DNA of 64,000 nucleotides from Flavobacterium flavigenum (GCF_027111255.2 NZ_CP114285.2:4340001-4404000), one strand, 5' to 3'. Numbered from the stretch's first letter, positions 26,015-36,409 are shown. Made by a program: numbers and translations. The notes: generated by a model not told the origin, from the sequence alone.

Positions 26015-29000
26015 ATGAAACTAAAAGAACAAGGCCTTTATTTGCCAGAATTCGAGCATGAAAACTGCGGAGCTGGTTTTATCTGCAATCTTAAAGGAGA
26101 AAAGACAAACCAAATTATTCATGACGCTCTTGAGATTCTAGTTAAGCTGGAACACAGAGGTGGAGTGAGTGCTGATGGAAAAACAGGGGATGGAGCTGGA
26201 CTTTTAATTGATATTCCTCATGATTATTTCAAGAGGATATGTGATTTTGAATTGCCTGCTGCACGTGAGTATGCTGTTGGAATGGTATTTTTACCAAAAA
26301 TTAAGAATCAATACGATTTTTGTAAAGAGGTTTTTGAAAAAGAAATTAAAGCACAGGGACTTTCTGTTTTAGGATGGAGAGAAGTACCGGTTGACTCTTC
26401 TCAACTTGGTGAAATCGCTTTAGCATCAGAGCCAACTATTGAACAAATCTTTATTGGGAAAAATGAGGCTATTGAAGATGCTGTTTTTAAAGCGAAATTA
26501 TATGCAGCGCGTAAGATTACTGAGCATAGTATCAGGCATTCAAAAATATCCCAAAGCTCGTATTTTTATCTTCCAAGTTTATCAACTACGACTATAATAT
26601 ATAAAGGTATTATTATGCCTGAAGATATTGGTCCATATTATACTGATTTACAACAAACGGATTTAGTAACACGCTTGGCTTTAGTTCACCAGCGTTTTTC
26701 TACTAATACAATGCCTACCTGGGAATTGGCTCAGCCATTTAGATACATGTGTCAGAATGGGGAAATCAATACTTTACGTGGTAACGTGAGCAGAATGCGT
26801 GTTCGTGAGGAAATTATGAAAAGTGAGGTTTTCGGGCCACAAATCGATAAATTATTTCCAATCATTTTACCAGGAAAATCAGATTCAGCGTCTATGGATA
26901 TGGTTGTGGAATTGTTAACACATACTGGAAGATCATTACCTGAAGTAATGATGATGATGATTCCTGAGGCATGGGAAAAACACAAAACAATGTCTCCTGA
27001 AAGAAAAGCATTCTATGAGTACAATGCTTGCATTATGGAGCCATGGGATGGCCCTGCTTCTGTACCGTTTTCAGATGGGGATTATGTTGGAGCATTGTTA
27101 GACCGTAACGGACTAAGACCTTCAAGATATACAGTTACCAAAAGCGGTAAATTAATAATGGCCTCTGAAATTGGAGTTGTTGAAGTACCAGCAGAAGACG
27201 TTGAAAGTCATGGTAGATTGGAACCTGGTAAAATGTTCCTTGTGGATATGAATGAAGGGCGTATCATCAATGATGAGGAAATAAAAAGCAAAATTGTTTC
27301 TGAAAGACCTTATCAGGAATGGTTAAACCAATACAGATTACACTTAAGAGATGTTCCTGAAACATCAGATGTTTGTCCGGTTGAAACTAGTGATCTGCCT
27401 ACAAGAGAACGTCTTTTTAATTATACTTTAGAAGATATTCAGGATGTAATTACTCCTATGGCCCAAACAGGTAAAGAAGCATTGGGTTCAATGGGAATTG
27501 ATACGCCTCTTGCGGTATTGTCAGACAGACCACAGCTGATTCCTAATTATTTCAAACAATTATTCGCTCAGGTAACGAATCCGCCTTTGGATGGTATCCG
27601 TGAAGAAATTGTTACGGATATTGCTTTGAATTTAGGTCAGGATCGTAATATTTTTGACATTACAAGTAAGCAATGCCGTAAATTAAGAATTCAGAATCCT
27701 GTTATTTCTAACGGTGACTTAGAAAAAATCAGAACAATTTCTATCGATAATTTCAAAGCAGAAACTTTTAAAATTTTATATCCTAAAGCTGAGGGTATGA
27801 ATGGTTTGGAAAATGCTTTGGATGCTATTATCGTTCAAATTACAAAAGCTGTAGAAAGAGGTACAAATATTATTATTCTTTCTGACAGAGGAGTGAATAA
27901 AGAATTTGCACCAATTCCGGCTTTATTGGCTTGTTCATATGTAAATCATCAGATGAACCGTTTGCGTAAGCGTTCTTATTTTGATATTATCATGGAATCT
28001 GCAGAGCCTCGTGAGCCGCATCATTTTGCTACGTTATTCGGATACGGTGCAAGTGCAATCAATCCTTACATGGTAAATGAAATCATCCGCGTTCAGGTTC
28101 AGGAAGGATTTATTACCGGAATTTCAGAGCAAAAAGCGGTTGATAATTTCAATAAGGCGATTGGTTCAGGAATTTTGAAAATTATGAATAAAATCGGAAT
28201 CTCAACTTTACATTCGTACAGAGGTTCTCAGATTTTTGAAATTGTTGGATTCAATTCTAAATTCGTTGAAAAATATTTCCCATACACCACTTCAAGAATT
28301 GAAGGTATTGGTTTATACGAAATTGAAAAAGAAATTACAGAGAGATATAAATATGCTTATCCTGATAAATTAATCTCCAGTAGATTAGGTTTAAATATTG
28401 GAGGAGAATACAGATGGAGACGTAACGGAGAAAGACACTTGTTTAATCCGACTACAATTGCAAAATTACAGCAGGCAGTTCGATTGAGTGATCAGGATAG
28501 TTATGATGTGTATTCAAATACAATCAACGATCAGGCTAAGAGTCTAATGACCATTCGTGGATTATTTGAATTTGATAATTTAAACCCGATTCCATTAGAA
28601 GAAGTAGAGCCTTGGACAGAAATTGTGAAACGCTTTAAAACGGGTGCAATGTCTTATGGATCGATTTCAAGAGAAGCACACGAAAATTTAGCCATTGCTA
28701 TGAACCGTATTGGTGGAAAATCCAATTCAGGTGAAGGTGGGGAAGACAGAAAACGTTTTCAGCCAGACATCAATGGAGACAGCCGTAACTCGGCTATTAA
28801 ACAGGTTGCTTCAGGACGTTTTGGGGTTACTTCCCATTACCTGACAAATGCAAAAGAAATTCAGATTAAAATGGCTCAGGGCGCTAAACCTGGAGAAGGT
28901 GGTCAGCTGCCTGGAGAAAAAGTATTGCCATGGATTGCAGAAGCACGTAACTCAACTCCTTTTGTAGGTTTGATTTCGCCTCCGCCACACCACGATATTT

Positions 29001-30529
29001 ACTCTATTGAAGATTTGGCACAATTAATCTTCGACTTAAAAAATGCCAATAGAGAAGCCCGCATCAATGTGAAACTGGTTTCGGAAGTAGGAGTTGGAAC
29101 AATTGCTGCCGGTGTTGCTAAAGCAAAAGCAGACGTTGTTTTGATTGCAGGTTATGACGGTGGAACAGGAGCTTCTCCTTTAACATCATTAAAACATGCA
29201 GGTCTTCCTTGGGAACTTGGATTAGCAGAAGCGCAGCAGACTTTGGTTTTGAACAATTTAAGGAGCAGAATCGTAGTTGAATGTGACGGTCAGTTAAAAA
29301 CAGGTCGTGACGTTGCTATTGCGGCATTATTAGGAGCTGAGGAATTTGGTTTCGCAACTGCACCTCTTGTAGCTTCAGGCTGTATTATGATGCGTAAATG
29401 TCACCTGAATACTTGTCCTGTCGGAATTGCTACTCAGGATAAAGAGTTGCGTAAAAACTTCAAAGGAACTCCGGAGCACGTTATTAATTTCTTCTACTAT
29501 GTTGCAGAAGAATTAAGAGGAATTATGGCTCAGTTAGGTTTCAGAACGTTAGCTGAAATGGTAGGTCAGACAGATAAAATCAATTCAAACAAAGCTATTG
29601 AGCATTACAAAGCGAAAGGATTAGATTTGTCTTCAATTTTACACAGACCAGATGCTTACAAAAAAATGCCGATCCGTAATACTGAAAAGCAGGATCATAA
29701 TTTAGAGGGTGTGTTGGATTTCCAGATTCTAAGAGATTCTCACCGTGCTTTGTACAGAAAAGAAAAAATGACTTTAGCTTATCCAATTAACAACATTAAT
29801 CGTTCTGTTGGTGCTATTGTAAGTAATGAGATTTCTAAAATATACGGTCACCTTGGATTACCTGAGGATACCTTAAATGTTAATTTTACAGGTTCTGCAG
29901 GTCAGAGTTTAGGCGCTTTTAGTGCTCATGGACTAACATTTACTGTAGAAGGAAATACAAACGATTATTTAGGTAAAGGTTTATCCGGAGCTAAATTAAT
30001 CATCAAAAAGCCTGCAAAAGCAACTTTTGTAGCTGAGAATAATATCATTGTTGGAAACGTTTGTTTATTTGGTGCAATCGAAGGAGAGGCTTACATTAAC
30101 GGTATAGCCGGAGAGCGATTTGCAGTACGTAATTCTGGAGCGATTGCTGTAGTGGAAGGTGTTGGAGATCATGGTTGTGAGTACATGACCGGAGGTAAAG
30201 TTGTAGTACTTGGTAACACAGGGCGTAACTTTGCAGCAGGTATGAGCGGTGGTATCGCTTATGTCTATGATCCTGAACACAAATTTAAAAACGGATTGTG
30301 TAATACGGAAACAATCGAATTTGAAACGGTTGAAGGCGATGATGCTGACGACTTAAGAAATTTGATCGAAAGACACGTTCAGTACACGAACAGTACAAGA
30401 GGTACAGCATTATTAAACGATTGGGCAGGAAGCTTAGACAATTTTGTGAAAGTGATGCCTACAGAGTACAAAAAAGCGTTGAAACGTCTGGAAACAGAAG
30501 AACAAATGGTAGAAGAATTAACAGCATAA
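26015..30529 (+). CDS. gltB: Glutamate synthase large subunit
   Basis: 1504 aa, full length. A 17-residue propeptide precedes Cys18 (HENCGAGFIC), the nucleophile of the class II amidotransferase domain (~18-430) exposed by self-processing. The central domain (~470-780) is followed by the FMN/synthase barrel (~830-1200: FKTGAMSYGSISREAHE, GEGGEDRKRF, AGYDGGTGASPLTSLKHAG). A 3Fe-4S ligand set is Cys1123, Cys1129, Cys1134 in CIMMRKCHLNTCPVG. The GXGXG beta-helix (~1250-1480) ends the protein. It uses glutamine and 2-oxoglutarate to make two glutamates. gltD starts 4 bp downstream. Confidence 0.97.
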   Translation: MKLKEQGLYLPEFEHENCGAGFICNLKGEKTNQIIHDALEILVKLEHRGGVSADGKTGDGAGLLIDIPHDYFKRICDFELPAAREYAVGMVFLPKIKNQYDFCKEVFEKEIKAQGLSVLGWREVPVDSSQLGEIALASEPTIEQIFIGKNEAIEDAVFKAKLYAARKITEHSIRHSKISQSSYFYLPSLSTTTIIYKGIIMPEDIGPYYTDLQQTDLVTRLALVHQRFSTNTMPTWELAQPFRYMCQNGEINTLRGNVSRMRVREEIMKSEVFGPQIDKLFPIILPGKSDSASMDMVVELLTHTGRSLPEVMMMMIPEAWEKHKTMSPERKAFYEYNACIMEPWDGPASVPFSDGDYVGALLDRNGLRPSRYTVTKSGKLIMASEIGVVEVPAEDVESHGRLEPGKMFLVDMNEGRIINDEEIKSKIVSERPYQEWLNQYRLHLRDVPETSDVCPVETSDLPTRERLFNYTLEDIQDVITPMAQTGKEALGSMGIDTPLAVLSDRPQLIPNYFKQLFAQVTNPPLDGIREEIVTDIALNLGQDRNIFDITSKQCRKLRIQNPVISNGDLEKIRTISIDNFKAETFKILYPKAEGMNGLENALDAIIVQITKAVERGTNIIILSDRGVNKEFAPIPALLACSYVNHQMNRLRKRSYFDIIMESAEPREPHHFATLFGYGASAINPYMVNEIIRVQVQEGFITGISEQKAVDNFNKAIGSGILKIMNKIGISTLHSYRGSQIFEIVGFNSKFVEKYFPYTTSRIEGIGLYEIEKEITERYKYAYPDKLISSRLGLNIGGEYRWRRNGERHLFNPTTIAKLQQAVRLSDQDSYDVYSNTINDQAKSLMTIRGLFEFDNLNPIPLEEVEPWTEIVKRFKTGAMSYGSISREAHENLAIAMNRIGGKSNSGEGGEDRKRFQPDINGDSRNSAIKQVASGRFGVTSHYLTNAKEIQIKMAQGAKPGEGGQLPGEKVLPWIAEARNSTPFVGLISPPPHHDIYSIEDLAQLIFDLKNANREARINVKLVSEVGVGTIAAGVAKAKADVVLIAGYDGGTGASPLTSLKHAGLPWELGLAEAQQTLVLNNLRSRIVVECDGQLKTGRDVAIAALLGAEEFGFATAPLVASGCIMMRKCHLNTCPVGIATQDKELRKNFKGTPEHVINFFYYVAEELRGIMAQLGFRTLAEMVGQTDKINSNKAIEHYKAKGLDLSSILHRPDAYKKMPIRNTEKQDHNLEGVLDFQILRDSHRALYRKEKMTLAYPINNINRSVGAIVSNEISKIYGHLGLPEDTLNVNFTGSAGQSLGAFSAHGLTFTVEGNTNDYLGKGLSGAKLIIKKPAKATFVAENNIIVGNVCLFGAIEGEAYINGIAGERFAVRNSGAIAVVEGVGDHGCEYMTGGKVVVLGNTGRNFAAGMSGGIAYVYDPEHKFKNGLCNTETIEFETVEGDDADDLRNLIERHVQYTNSTRGTALLNDWAGSLDNFVKVMPTEYKKALKRLETEEQMVEELTA

Positions 30530-30533
30530 TACA

Positions 30534-31991
30534 ATGGGAAAAGTAACAGGTTTTAAAGAATTCGAAAGACAAGACGAATCATATATAGAAGTTAAAGAAC
30601 GTGTAACGAATTATAATGAATTTACGATTCCTTTGAGTGAAGCTGAAATTACTACTCAGGGTTCTCGTTGCATGGATTGTGGTATACCTTTTTGTCACAG
30701 TGGTTGCCCTCTTGGGAATTTGATTCCCGATTTTAATCACATGGTATATCAGGAAGAATGGCAAAAAGCCTCATGGATTTTGCATTCAACCAATAACTTT
30801 CCTGAATTTACAGGACGTTTATGTCCGGCACCATGCGAAAAAGCATGTGTGTTAGGGCTTATTGAAGAGCCAATTTCTATCGAAAATATAGAGAAAAATA
30901 TTGTGGAGCGTGCTTTCAGAGAAGGATGGATTAAGCCACAGCCGCCAAAAGTAAGAACTGGTAAAACAGTTGCGGTGGTAGGATCAGGTCCTGCTGGTTT
31001 AGCAGCAGCTCAGCAATTAAACAGAGCAGGTCATACTGTTACTGTTTTCGAAAGAGACAATGCAATTGGAGGTTTATTACGTTACGGAATTCCAAATTTC
31101 AAATTAGAAAAAGGAATTATTGACAGACGTATCGCTATTTTAGAAGCAGAAGGAATTATCTTTAAAGTAAACACAAATGTTGGTGTAAACTATTCAGTTG
31201 AAGATTTAAAAGCATTCGATTCAATCGTACTTTGTGGAGGTGCTACAGAGAGAAGAGGTTTGCCAACTCCTGGAGCTGATGCTGACGGTGTGGTTCAGGC
31301 AATGGATTTCTTAACGCAGCAGACTAAAGTAGTTTTTGGGGAAAAAATCGAAAATCAGGTATTGGCTACCGGAAAAGATGTAATCGTAATTGGTGGTGGT
31401 GATACAGGTTCTGACTGTGTTGGAACATCAAACCGTCAGGGGGCAAAATCGGTAACGAATTTTGAGATTATGCCAAAGCCGCCAGTTGGTAGAAGTGCTT
31501 CTACTCCTTGGCCTTACTGGCCATTGCAGTTAAAAACATCTACCTCCCATAAAGAAGGTTGTGAAAGAGACTGGTTAATCAATACGAAAGAATTTATCAA
31601 AGACGAAAGTGGTAAATTAATCGCTTTGAAAACAGTAAAAGTAGAGTGGAAAATGGTTCCGGGTCAGCGTCCTGAATTACTTGAAGTAGAAGGTTCTGAA
31701 CAAGTTTGGTCTTGCGACTTAGCTTTACTGGCACTTGGATTTACAGGACCTGAAAAAACATTAAGTGAGCAATTAGGACTTGAAGTTGATTTCAGAAGCA
31801 ATTATAAAGCAAATAATTATCAGACAAATGTACCTAATATATTCACAGCAGGGGATATGAGAAGAGGACAGTCATTGATTGTCTGGGCTATCTCTGAAGG
31901 AAGGGAAGCTGCTCGCCAGGTGGATATTTACTTAATGGGCAAATCTGATTTGCCTACTAAAGAAGGTGGGGATTTACCGGGAGTACAATAA
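30534..31991 (+). CDS. gltD: Glutamate synthase small subunit
   Basis: 485 aa. The N-terminal Fe-S domain has CMDCGIPFCHSGCPLGN and CPAPCEKACVLG, supplying two 4Fe-4S clusters. An FAD fold follows (VAVVGSGPAGLAAAQQL), then an NAD(P)H fold (VIVIGGGDTGSDCVGT) and the closing FAD contact NIFTAGDMRRGQSLIVWAI. It feeds electrons from NAD(P)H to GltB. Four bases separate it from gltB, and a terminator follows, so gltBD is a two-gene operon. Confidence 0.97.
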   Translation: MGKVTGFKEFERQDESYIEVKERVTNYNEFTIPLSEAEITTQGSRCMDCGIPFCHSGCPLGNLIPDFNHMVYQEEWQKASWILHSTNNFPEFTGRLCPAPCEKACVLGLIEEPISIENIEKNIVERAFREGWIKPQPPKVRTGKTVAVVGSGPAGLAAAQQLNRAGHTVTVFERDNAIGGLLRYGIPNFKLEKGIIDRRIAILEAEGIIFKVNTNVGVNYSVEDLKAFDSIVLCGGATERRGLPTPGADADGVVQAMDFLTQQTKVVFGEKIENQVLATGKDVIVIGGGDTGSDCVGTSNRQGAKSVTNFEIMPKPPVGRSASTPWPYWPLQLKTSTSHKEGCERDWLINTKEFIKDESGKLIALKTVKVEWKMVPGQRPELLEVEGSEQVWSCDLALLALGFTGPEKTLSEQLGLEVDFRSNYKANNYQTNVPNIFTAGDMRRGQSLIVWAISEGREAARQVDIYLMGKSDLPTKEGGDLPGVQ

Positions 31992-32009
31992 TTATGCAAT
32001 AAAATTTTT

Positions 32010-32037
32010 AAACGGCTGTCAATATTGATAGCCGTTT
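32010..32037 (+). terminator. Terminator after gltBD
   Basis: AAACGGCTGTCAA (32010-32022) pairs with TTGATAGCCGTTT (32025-32037) with one G-T pair, followed by a T-rich tract. Confidence 0.8.
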
Positions 32038-32203
32038 TGCTTTTTTAATGTTTATTTTTTTACAAATTCTCAAAATGTTTTAAATCTAAATAAATTTCAC
32101 AGATAGTTTAAAAAACAAACAATTTGTTATAATTTGTTATTTTTCTGTAAATTATTTGCTGGTAGATAAAAGAGTAATAAATTTGCTCAAAATAAGTTTA
32201 AAA

Positions 32204-33421
32204 ATGCAAGCAAAAGATTTACTGCAGTTAGCAGACCAATTTGGAAGTCCATTGTATGTTTACGATGCTGAAAAAATCCAATCTCAGTACAACAGGTTAA
32301 CTAAAGCTTTCTCTAAGGTGGAGAAATTAAGAGTTAATTATGCCATGAAGGCATTGTCTAACATTGCGATTCTTCAGTTATTAAAGAACATGGGGTCTGG
32401 TTTAGATACTGTATCGATTCAGGAAGTTTTATTAGGACTTCATGCTGGCTATGACCCTGACAAAATTTTCTTTACCCCAAACGGCGTTTCTCTTGAAGAA
32501 ATCGAAGAAGTGGCCTCAATGGGAGTACAAATCAATATTGATAATTTATCAATTTTAGAGCAATTCGGAACAAAATATCCTCAAATTCCAGTTTGTATTC
32601 GTATCAATCCACACGTAATGGCGGGTGGAAATGCTAATATTTCTGTTGGGCATATCGATAGTAAATTCGGAATCTCTGTGCACCAGTTGCCGCATTTATT
32701 GCGAATTGTAGAGAACACCAAAATGAATATCGTAGGGATTCACATGCACACGGGATCTGATATTTTAGATATCGAAGTATTCCTGTATGCTGCTGAAATC
32801 TTGTTCGACACTGCTAAAAATTTCAAAAACCTGGAGTTTTTAGATTTCGGAAGCGGATTCAAAGTGCCATACAAAAAAGACGATATCGAAACGGACATCG
32901 AAGAATTAGGTAAAAAATTATCAAAAAGATTCAACGCTTTCTGTACAGAATACGGTAAAGATTTAACTTTGATTTTCGAACCGGGTAAATTCCTGGTGAG
33001 CGAAGCTGGTTTCTTTTTAGCAAAAGTAAATGTAGTAAAACAAACTACTTCAACAGTTTTTGCCGGAATCGACAGTGGTTTCAACCATTTAATCCGTCCA
33101 ATGTTCTACGGATCTTCACACCATATCGAAAACATTTCGAACCCGAAAGGAAAAGAGCGTTTTTACTCCGTGGTAGGATACATTTGCGAAACCGATACTT
33201 TTGCCAACAACCGCAGAATTCCTGAAATTACAGAAGGTGATATTTTAGCATTCAGAAATGCAGGAGCATATTGTTTCTCTATGTCTTCGAACTACAATTC
33301 AAGATACAAACCGGCTGAGGTACTTTGGATGAACGGTCAGGGAATCCTAATCCGTCAACACGAAACATTCGAAGATTTGCTTAAAAATCAAATTCCGTTG
33401 GCAGTAGAAGCAACAGTTTAA
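32204..33421 (+). CDS. lysA: Diaminopimelate decarboxylase
   Basis: 405 aa from the ATG at 32204 (MQAKDLLQLADQFGSPLYVYD). An in-frame TTG at 32156 would add 16 non-conserved residues and is not preferred. A fold-type III PLP barrel with the cofactor lysine Lys49 in NYAMKALSN, HMHTGSDI, the phosphate-binding LDFGSGFKVPY, and EPGKFLVSEAG; the cross-subunit Cys/Glu motif is GYICETDTF. It decarboxylates meso-diaminopimelate to L-lysine in the cytoplasm. Ornithine or carboxynorspermidine decarboxylases are related, but the motif set fits LysA best. Confidence 0.92.
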   Translation: MQAKDLLQLADQFGSPLYVYDAEKIQSQYNRLTKAFSKVEKLRVNYAMKALSNIAILQLLKNMGSGLDTVSIQEVLLGLHAGYDPDKIFFTPNGVSLEEIEEVASMGVQINIDNLSILEQFGTKYPQIPVCIRINPHVMAGGNANISVGHIDSKFGISVHQLPHLLRIVENTKMNIVGIHMHTGSDILDIEVFLYAAEILFDTAKNFKNLEFLDFGSGFKVPYKKDDIETDIEELGKKLSKRFNAFCTEYGKDLTLIFEPGKFLVSEAGFFLAKVNVVKQTTSTVFAGIDSGFNHLIRPMFYGSSHHIENISNPKGKERFYSVVGYICETDTFANNRRIPEITEGDILAFRNAGAYCFSMSSNYNSRYKPAEVLWMNGQGILIRQHETFEDLLKNQIPLAVEATV

Positions 33422-33450
33422 AAATAAAAAAAAAGAGAATATCAATGCTA

Positions 33451-33478
33451 AGTCCCGTTTCTTTATTGAGGCGGGATT
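33451..33478 (+). terminator. Terminator after lysA
   Basis: AGTCCCG (33451-33457) pairs with CGGGATT (33472-33478) with one wobble, followed by a T-run. Confidence 0.7.
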
Positions 33479-33489
33479 TTTTTTAATTA

Positions 33490-33885
33490 TTATGCAATCA
33501 GATTAATTAAAAAACATCTATAGGAATAACTTATAAATAATATTTCGATGCCAAATAGTGATTTAGTAAAGGTAACCTTTGTCCCTTTTATGGTGATGAT
33601 AATTATTGATTTTAATTGATAAAAATGACATGTTTTGAAAACAGCAACTAGTTACTAATTTGTATTAACTCATAACGAGTATTATTAATGGCGAAACCGT
33701 TCTCGAATATTCAAAACCTTAGATTGGAGTTGGTATGGTGAATCGTTTTGATCACGCCATTAAACAGGATGTTAAGTTGTTAAAGATTAGTTTTATTGTA
33801 TTACAAAGTGAAGGATAGTCAGTTGGTTTCAGGAGATAATTTTGCTTTTTCCTTCAAGCATCGATGCAGCCAGCATGAGTGTTCT
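33490..33885. other. Intergenic stretch without recognisable genes
   Basis: About 400 bp of AT-rich DNA between the lysA terminator and the small membrane protein gene. Short open stretches on the + strand around 33720-33830 are interrupted by stops and match nothing I recognise; they might be remnants of a gene. Confidence 0.4.
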
Positions 33886-34071
33886 TTAGTTTGATAGAAA
33901 ACTATGTATCGAGAACACATAGCTCCAAACAATAAATAGTAAGCATAATGAAAGAATGATTAATACAATACTTAGAAGTGTTATTTTCTTATTCTTTTCA
34001 CGATCTGTTATTACATGATTTTGTAATAATTCAAATTCATGTCTTCCTATGATTTGATGTTTATGAGTCAT
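33886..34071 (-). CDS. Hypothetical small single-helix membrane protein
   Basis: 61 aa. A polar, charged N-terminal half (RHEFELLQNHVITDREKNKK) is followed by one strong hydrophobic helix (residues ~30-50) and a short tail. This tail-anchored-like layout and a clean ATG make it plausible, but no family is recognised. There is no neighbour on the same strand within 10 kb. It could be a chance ORF in AT-rich DNA. Confidence 0.4.
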   Translation of the reverse strand: MTHKHQIIGRHEFELLQNHVITDREKNKKITLLSIVLIILSLCLLFIVWSYVFSIHSFLSN

Positions 34072-34400
34072 GATTTTAAAAAAAAAAATATTAAGTTTTG
34101 ATAATGAGTTATTTACGAAAAAAAAACTATTTTATGGTTTTATTTTGAGTAATTAATGTATTTGTTATTATATAGCTTTTTCAGCATAGGTGTTATACTT
34201 TAATAATGTATAATTTTTGGAAAAAATCTACCCTAAAGTGTAAAATTTTAAGGTGTTTTTTGGCTATATTGTGGTATGTTACTATCGTTAATTTTAGAAT
34301 TTCTATAGTATCATTTTATAACTGGAAAATAAGGTCAATGAAGTTTATATTTTAATTATCTCAATATACGCTGAATAAAATTTAATTTAAATTGATTACT
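34072..34400. other. AT-rich intergenic region upstream of the PAP2 gene
   Basis: About 330 bp, very AT-rich, with no supported ORF or strong hairpin. It probably holds the promoters of the flanking divergent genes, but no clear TAnnTTTG with proper spacing was seen. Confidence 0.4.
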
Positions 34401-35369
34401 ATGAAGATCTACAGTATGATTTTTTTTGCTCTATTTTCAATGCCTAGTTTTTCTCAGATTGACAGCTTAACGATAAAAAATCAGAAAGACACACTTAAAT
34501 ATAAAATAAAAAAAGAGAATCGGTTTAAGGTTGCTGGTAATGTAATTGCAGACAGCTTTCTTAGTGTTCCCGGTGATTTTTCAGCAATGGGGCATACAAT
34601 ATCAAGTGATTGGAAAAGAACAGCTCTTTATACCGCAGGAATAATTGGTTTAATAGCTGTTGATAAACAAACAACAGGTTTTTTGCATGATCATATAGAG
34701 CCTAATATTGATTATACTTTGCCTGATATTGACCCTAAAAATCGAATTCCTTACGTAACAGGTCACGATCCTTATATTATTTATCCAATCGTTGGATTGT
34801 ATGCAGGATCGTTAATTTTTAATAATAAAAAAGGGCAAGTTGTTGCAACTAATGCTGCCAAATCTTTAGCATATTCGTATGTTATCACTCAGCTAGTTCT
34901 AAAAACCGTGACATCACGAAATAGACCACATAGAAGATTAAATGATAATAATCCGGTTGAAGAGCCATTTACAAGAAATCAATGGGATTTTGGAAATTAT
35001 AATAATATTCATCTTAAATCCGGGCCTAATGGAGGCACTTCGTTTCCTTCTTTTCATTCTACGGCTTACTTTGCTGTTGCTAAAGTTTTTCAAATGGAAT
35101 ACAACAATTATTGGATCCCCTATACATTTGTAACAGCAGTATTTCTTGCGGACATAAAAAGTCATGAGCATTGGGTTTCCGACTTATTAGTAGGCGGATT
35201 AGTAGGTACAATAATAGGACGATCTATAGTAATTAGCAGTCGTAATCAAATAGCTAAAAGAGAATCCGGCGCTTTTAATCAAAATCCTAAAAAATTCACC
35301 ATGCACAAGCAATTAGTTCCTCAAATTTCTAATTCTATGGTTGGGTTTCATTTTATTGGAAGTTTTTAA
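34401..35369 (+). CDS. PAP2-superfamily membrane-associated phosphatase
   Basis: 322 aa from the ATG at 34401; an in-frame TTG nine bases earlier is unlikely. A signal peptide ends near SFSQ. Counting from the TTG, motif 1 is KTVTSRNRP (Lys171-Arg178-Pro179), motif 2 is SFPSFHS (Ser220, His222) and motif 3 is HEHWVSD (His260, Asp264). The arginine that normally sits six residues before His260 appears to be aspartate, so motif 3 is atypical. It probably acts on lipid or isoprenoid phosphates at the periplasmic face or outer membrane. It is followed by a terminator and stands alone. Confidence 0.85.
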   Translation: MKIYSMIFFALFSMPSFSQIDSLTIKNQKDTLKYKIKKENRFKVAGNVIADSFLSVPGDFSAMGHTISSDWKRTALYTAGIIGLIAVDKQTTGFLHDHIEPNIDYTLPDIDPKNRIPYVTGHDPYIIYPIVGLYAGSLIFNNKKGQVVATNAAKSLAYSYVITQLVLKTVTSRNRPHRRLNDNNPVEEPFTRNQWDFGNYNNIHLKSGPNGGTSFPSFHSTAYFAVAKVFQMEYNNYWIPYTFVTAVFLADIKSHEHWVSDLLVGGLVGTIIGRSIVISSRNQIAKRESGAFNQNPKKFTMHKQLVPQISNSMVGFHFIGSF

Positions 35370-35390
35370 GAAGTAAATCATTCCAAATTC

Positions 35391-35416
35391 ATCCCATACC
35401 AAAAAAGACATGGGAT
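35391..35416 (+). terminator. Terminator after the PAP2 gene
   Basis: ATCCCAT (35391-35397) pairs with ATGGGAT (35410-35416), followed by seven T residues. Confidence 0.7.
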
Positions 35417-35540
35417 TTTTTTATTTTTTCCTGAGAAAATACATCTCAATTAATTCAAATAAAATACTATTTTAGCATGGCAAATTCGGTTAAAATGTGT
35501 ACTGAATTTTTGTGCGTGTCATAAAAGTAAAATTAAAACG

Positions 35541-35990
35541 ATGAAGATTAGAATTCAGTTGTCAGTATTATTACTGTTACTTACTACAAATTTATTCAGC
35601 CAGACTATTGCTGAATTAAAACTGAAACCAAAAGAAATTCCGAAAGGCTACACCCTGAGTGATGGTAACAATTGTGTTTCTGTTCAGGCCTGTACTTTTT
35701 ATAACGATATTGAGACCTATAGCAATATTGTTGGAAAAGTAAAGAGTAAAGCGATGCAAAGTTTTAAAAGCAGACCAGATAGCGGATCAATTATGTATTT
35801 CGAATTTGAACATGTATTTAAAGGTGAGCGTTTTTTGCAGGGATTGTTGTGGGGAAAAGGCGGGCAACCTACAGATGAACATCCTGAAGAGTATATTGTT
35901 AAAGGAAAGTTTCTCATTGTTTGGAGTTTTCATCCGGACAGTGCTGTCAGAGAAAAATCAGAAGCTAAAATTGAAACTATTTTACAGTAA
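35541..35990 (+). CDS. Exported hypothetical protein
   Basis: 149 aa with a clear signal peptide (LSVLLLLLTTNLFSQ). The mature part is a compact alpha/beta region with two close cysteines (NNCVSVQACTFY) and no motif I recognise. It may be periplasmic. It is followed 41 bp later by an integral membrane protein gene on the same strand, so the two could be co-transcribed. Confidence 0.65.
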   Translation: MKIRIQLSVLLLLLTTNLFSQTIAELKLKPKEIPKGYTLSDGNNCVSVQACTFYNDIETYSNIVGKVKSKAMQSFKSRPDSGSIMYFEFEHVFKGERFLQGLLWGKGGQPTDEHPEEYIVKGKFLIVWSFHPDSAVREKSEAKIETILQ

Positions 35991-36031
35991 GTTGTATTTT
36001 TACATTAAAAAACCGTCATCAAAAAAATGAA

Positions 36032-36409
36032 ATGAAAGTACATATCAGAATCCTAATTTATTCAGTTCTATTTGTTTTATATCTTATTGTAATGGGATTT
36101 TTTCTTTCGATTCAATCGAAATTAAAAACCGATCTATATATAACCTTAAGCTGTGGTTTTTCCCTTTTTAATATTATTTATGCTTTTCTGGTTATAAAAT
36201 GGAAACCTTTATTAAATATACTCTTTTCTGTCGCTATAGCCTTTCTGGCTTTATTTTTGGCTTTAAAAACTTCAGATCTAAATTTGTTTTCTGTGAATGA
36301 TCCTTATGGTATCAAAACAGCAATAATGACTAATGCCTTTGTTTCTATTGTTTTTTGGGAGATTTTGTATCAGGTGAAAGTTAGGAAATACTTTGCTCCA
36401 AAAAACTGA
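36032..36409 (+). CDS. Hypothetical four-helix membrane protein
   Basis: 125 aa with four hydrophobic segments (YSVLFVLYLIVMGFFL, TLSCGFSLFNIIYAFLVI, ILFSVAIAFLALFLAL, AIMTNAFVSIVFWEILY). The ATG at 36032 is the second of two close ATGs; the first is followed at once by a stop. No family is recognised. It precedes the broken DinB gene by 18 bp. Confidence 0.6.
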   Translation: MKVHIRILIYSVLFVLYLIVMGFFLSIQSKLKTDLYITLSCGFSLFNIIYAFLVIKWKPLLNILFSVAIAFLALFLALKTSDLNLFSVNDPYGIKTAIMTNAFVSIVFWEILYQVKVRKYFAPKN

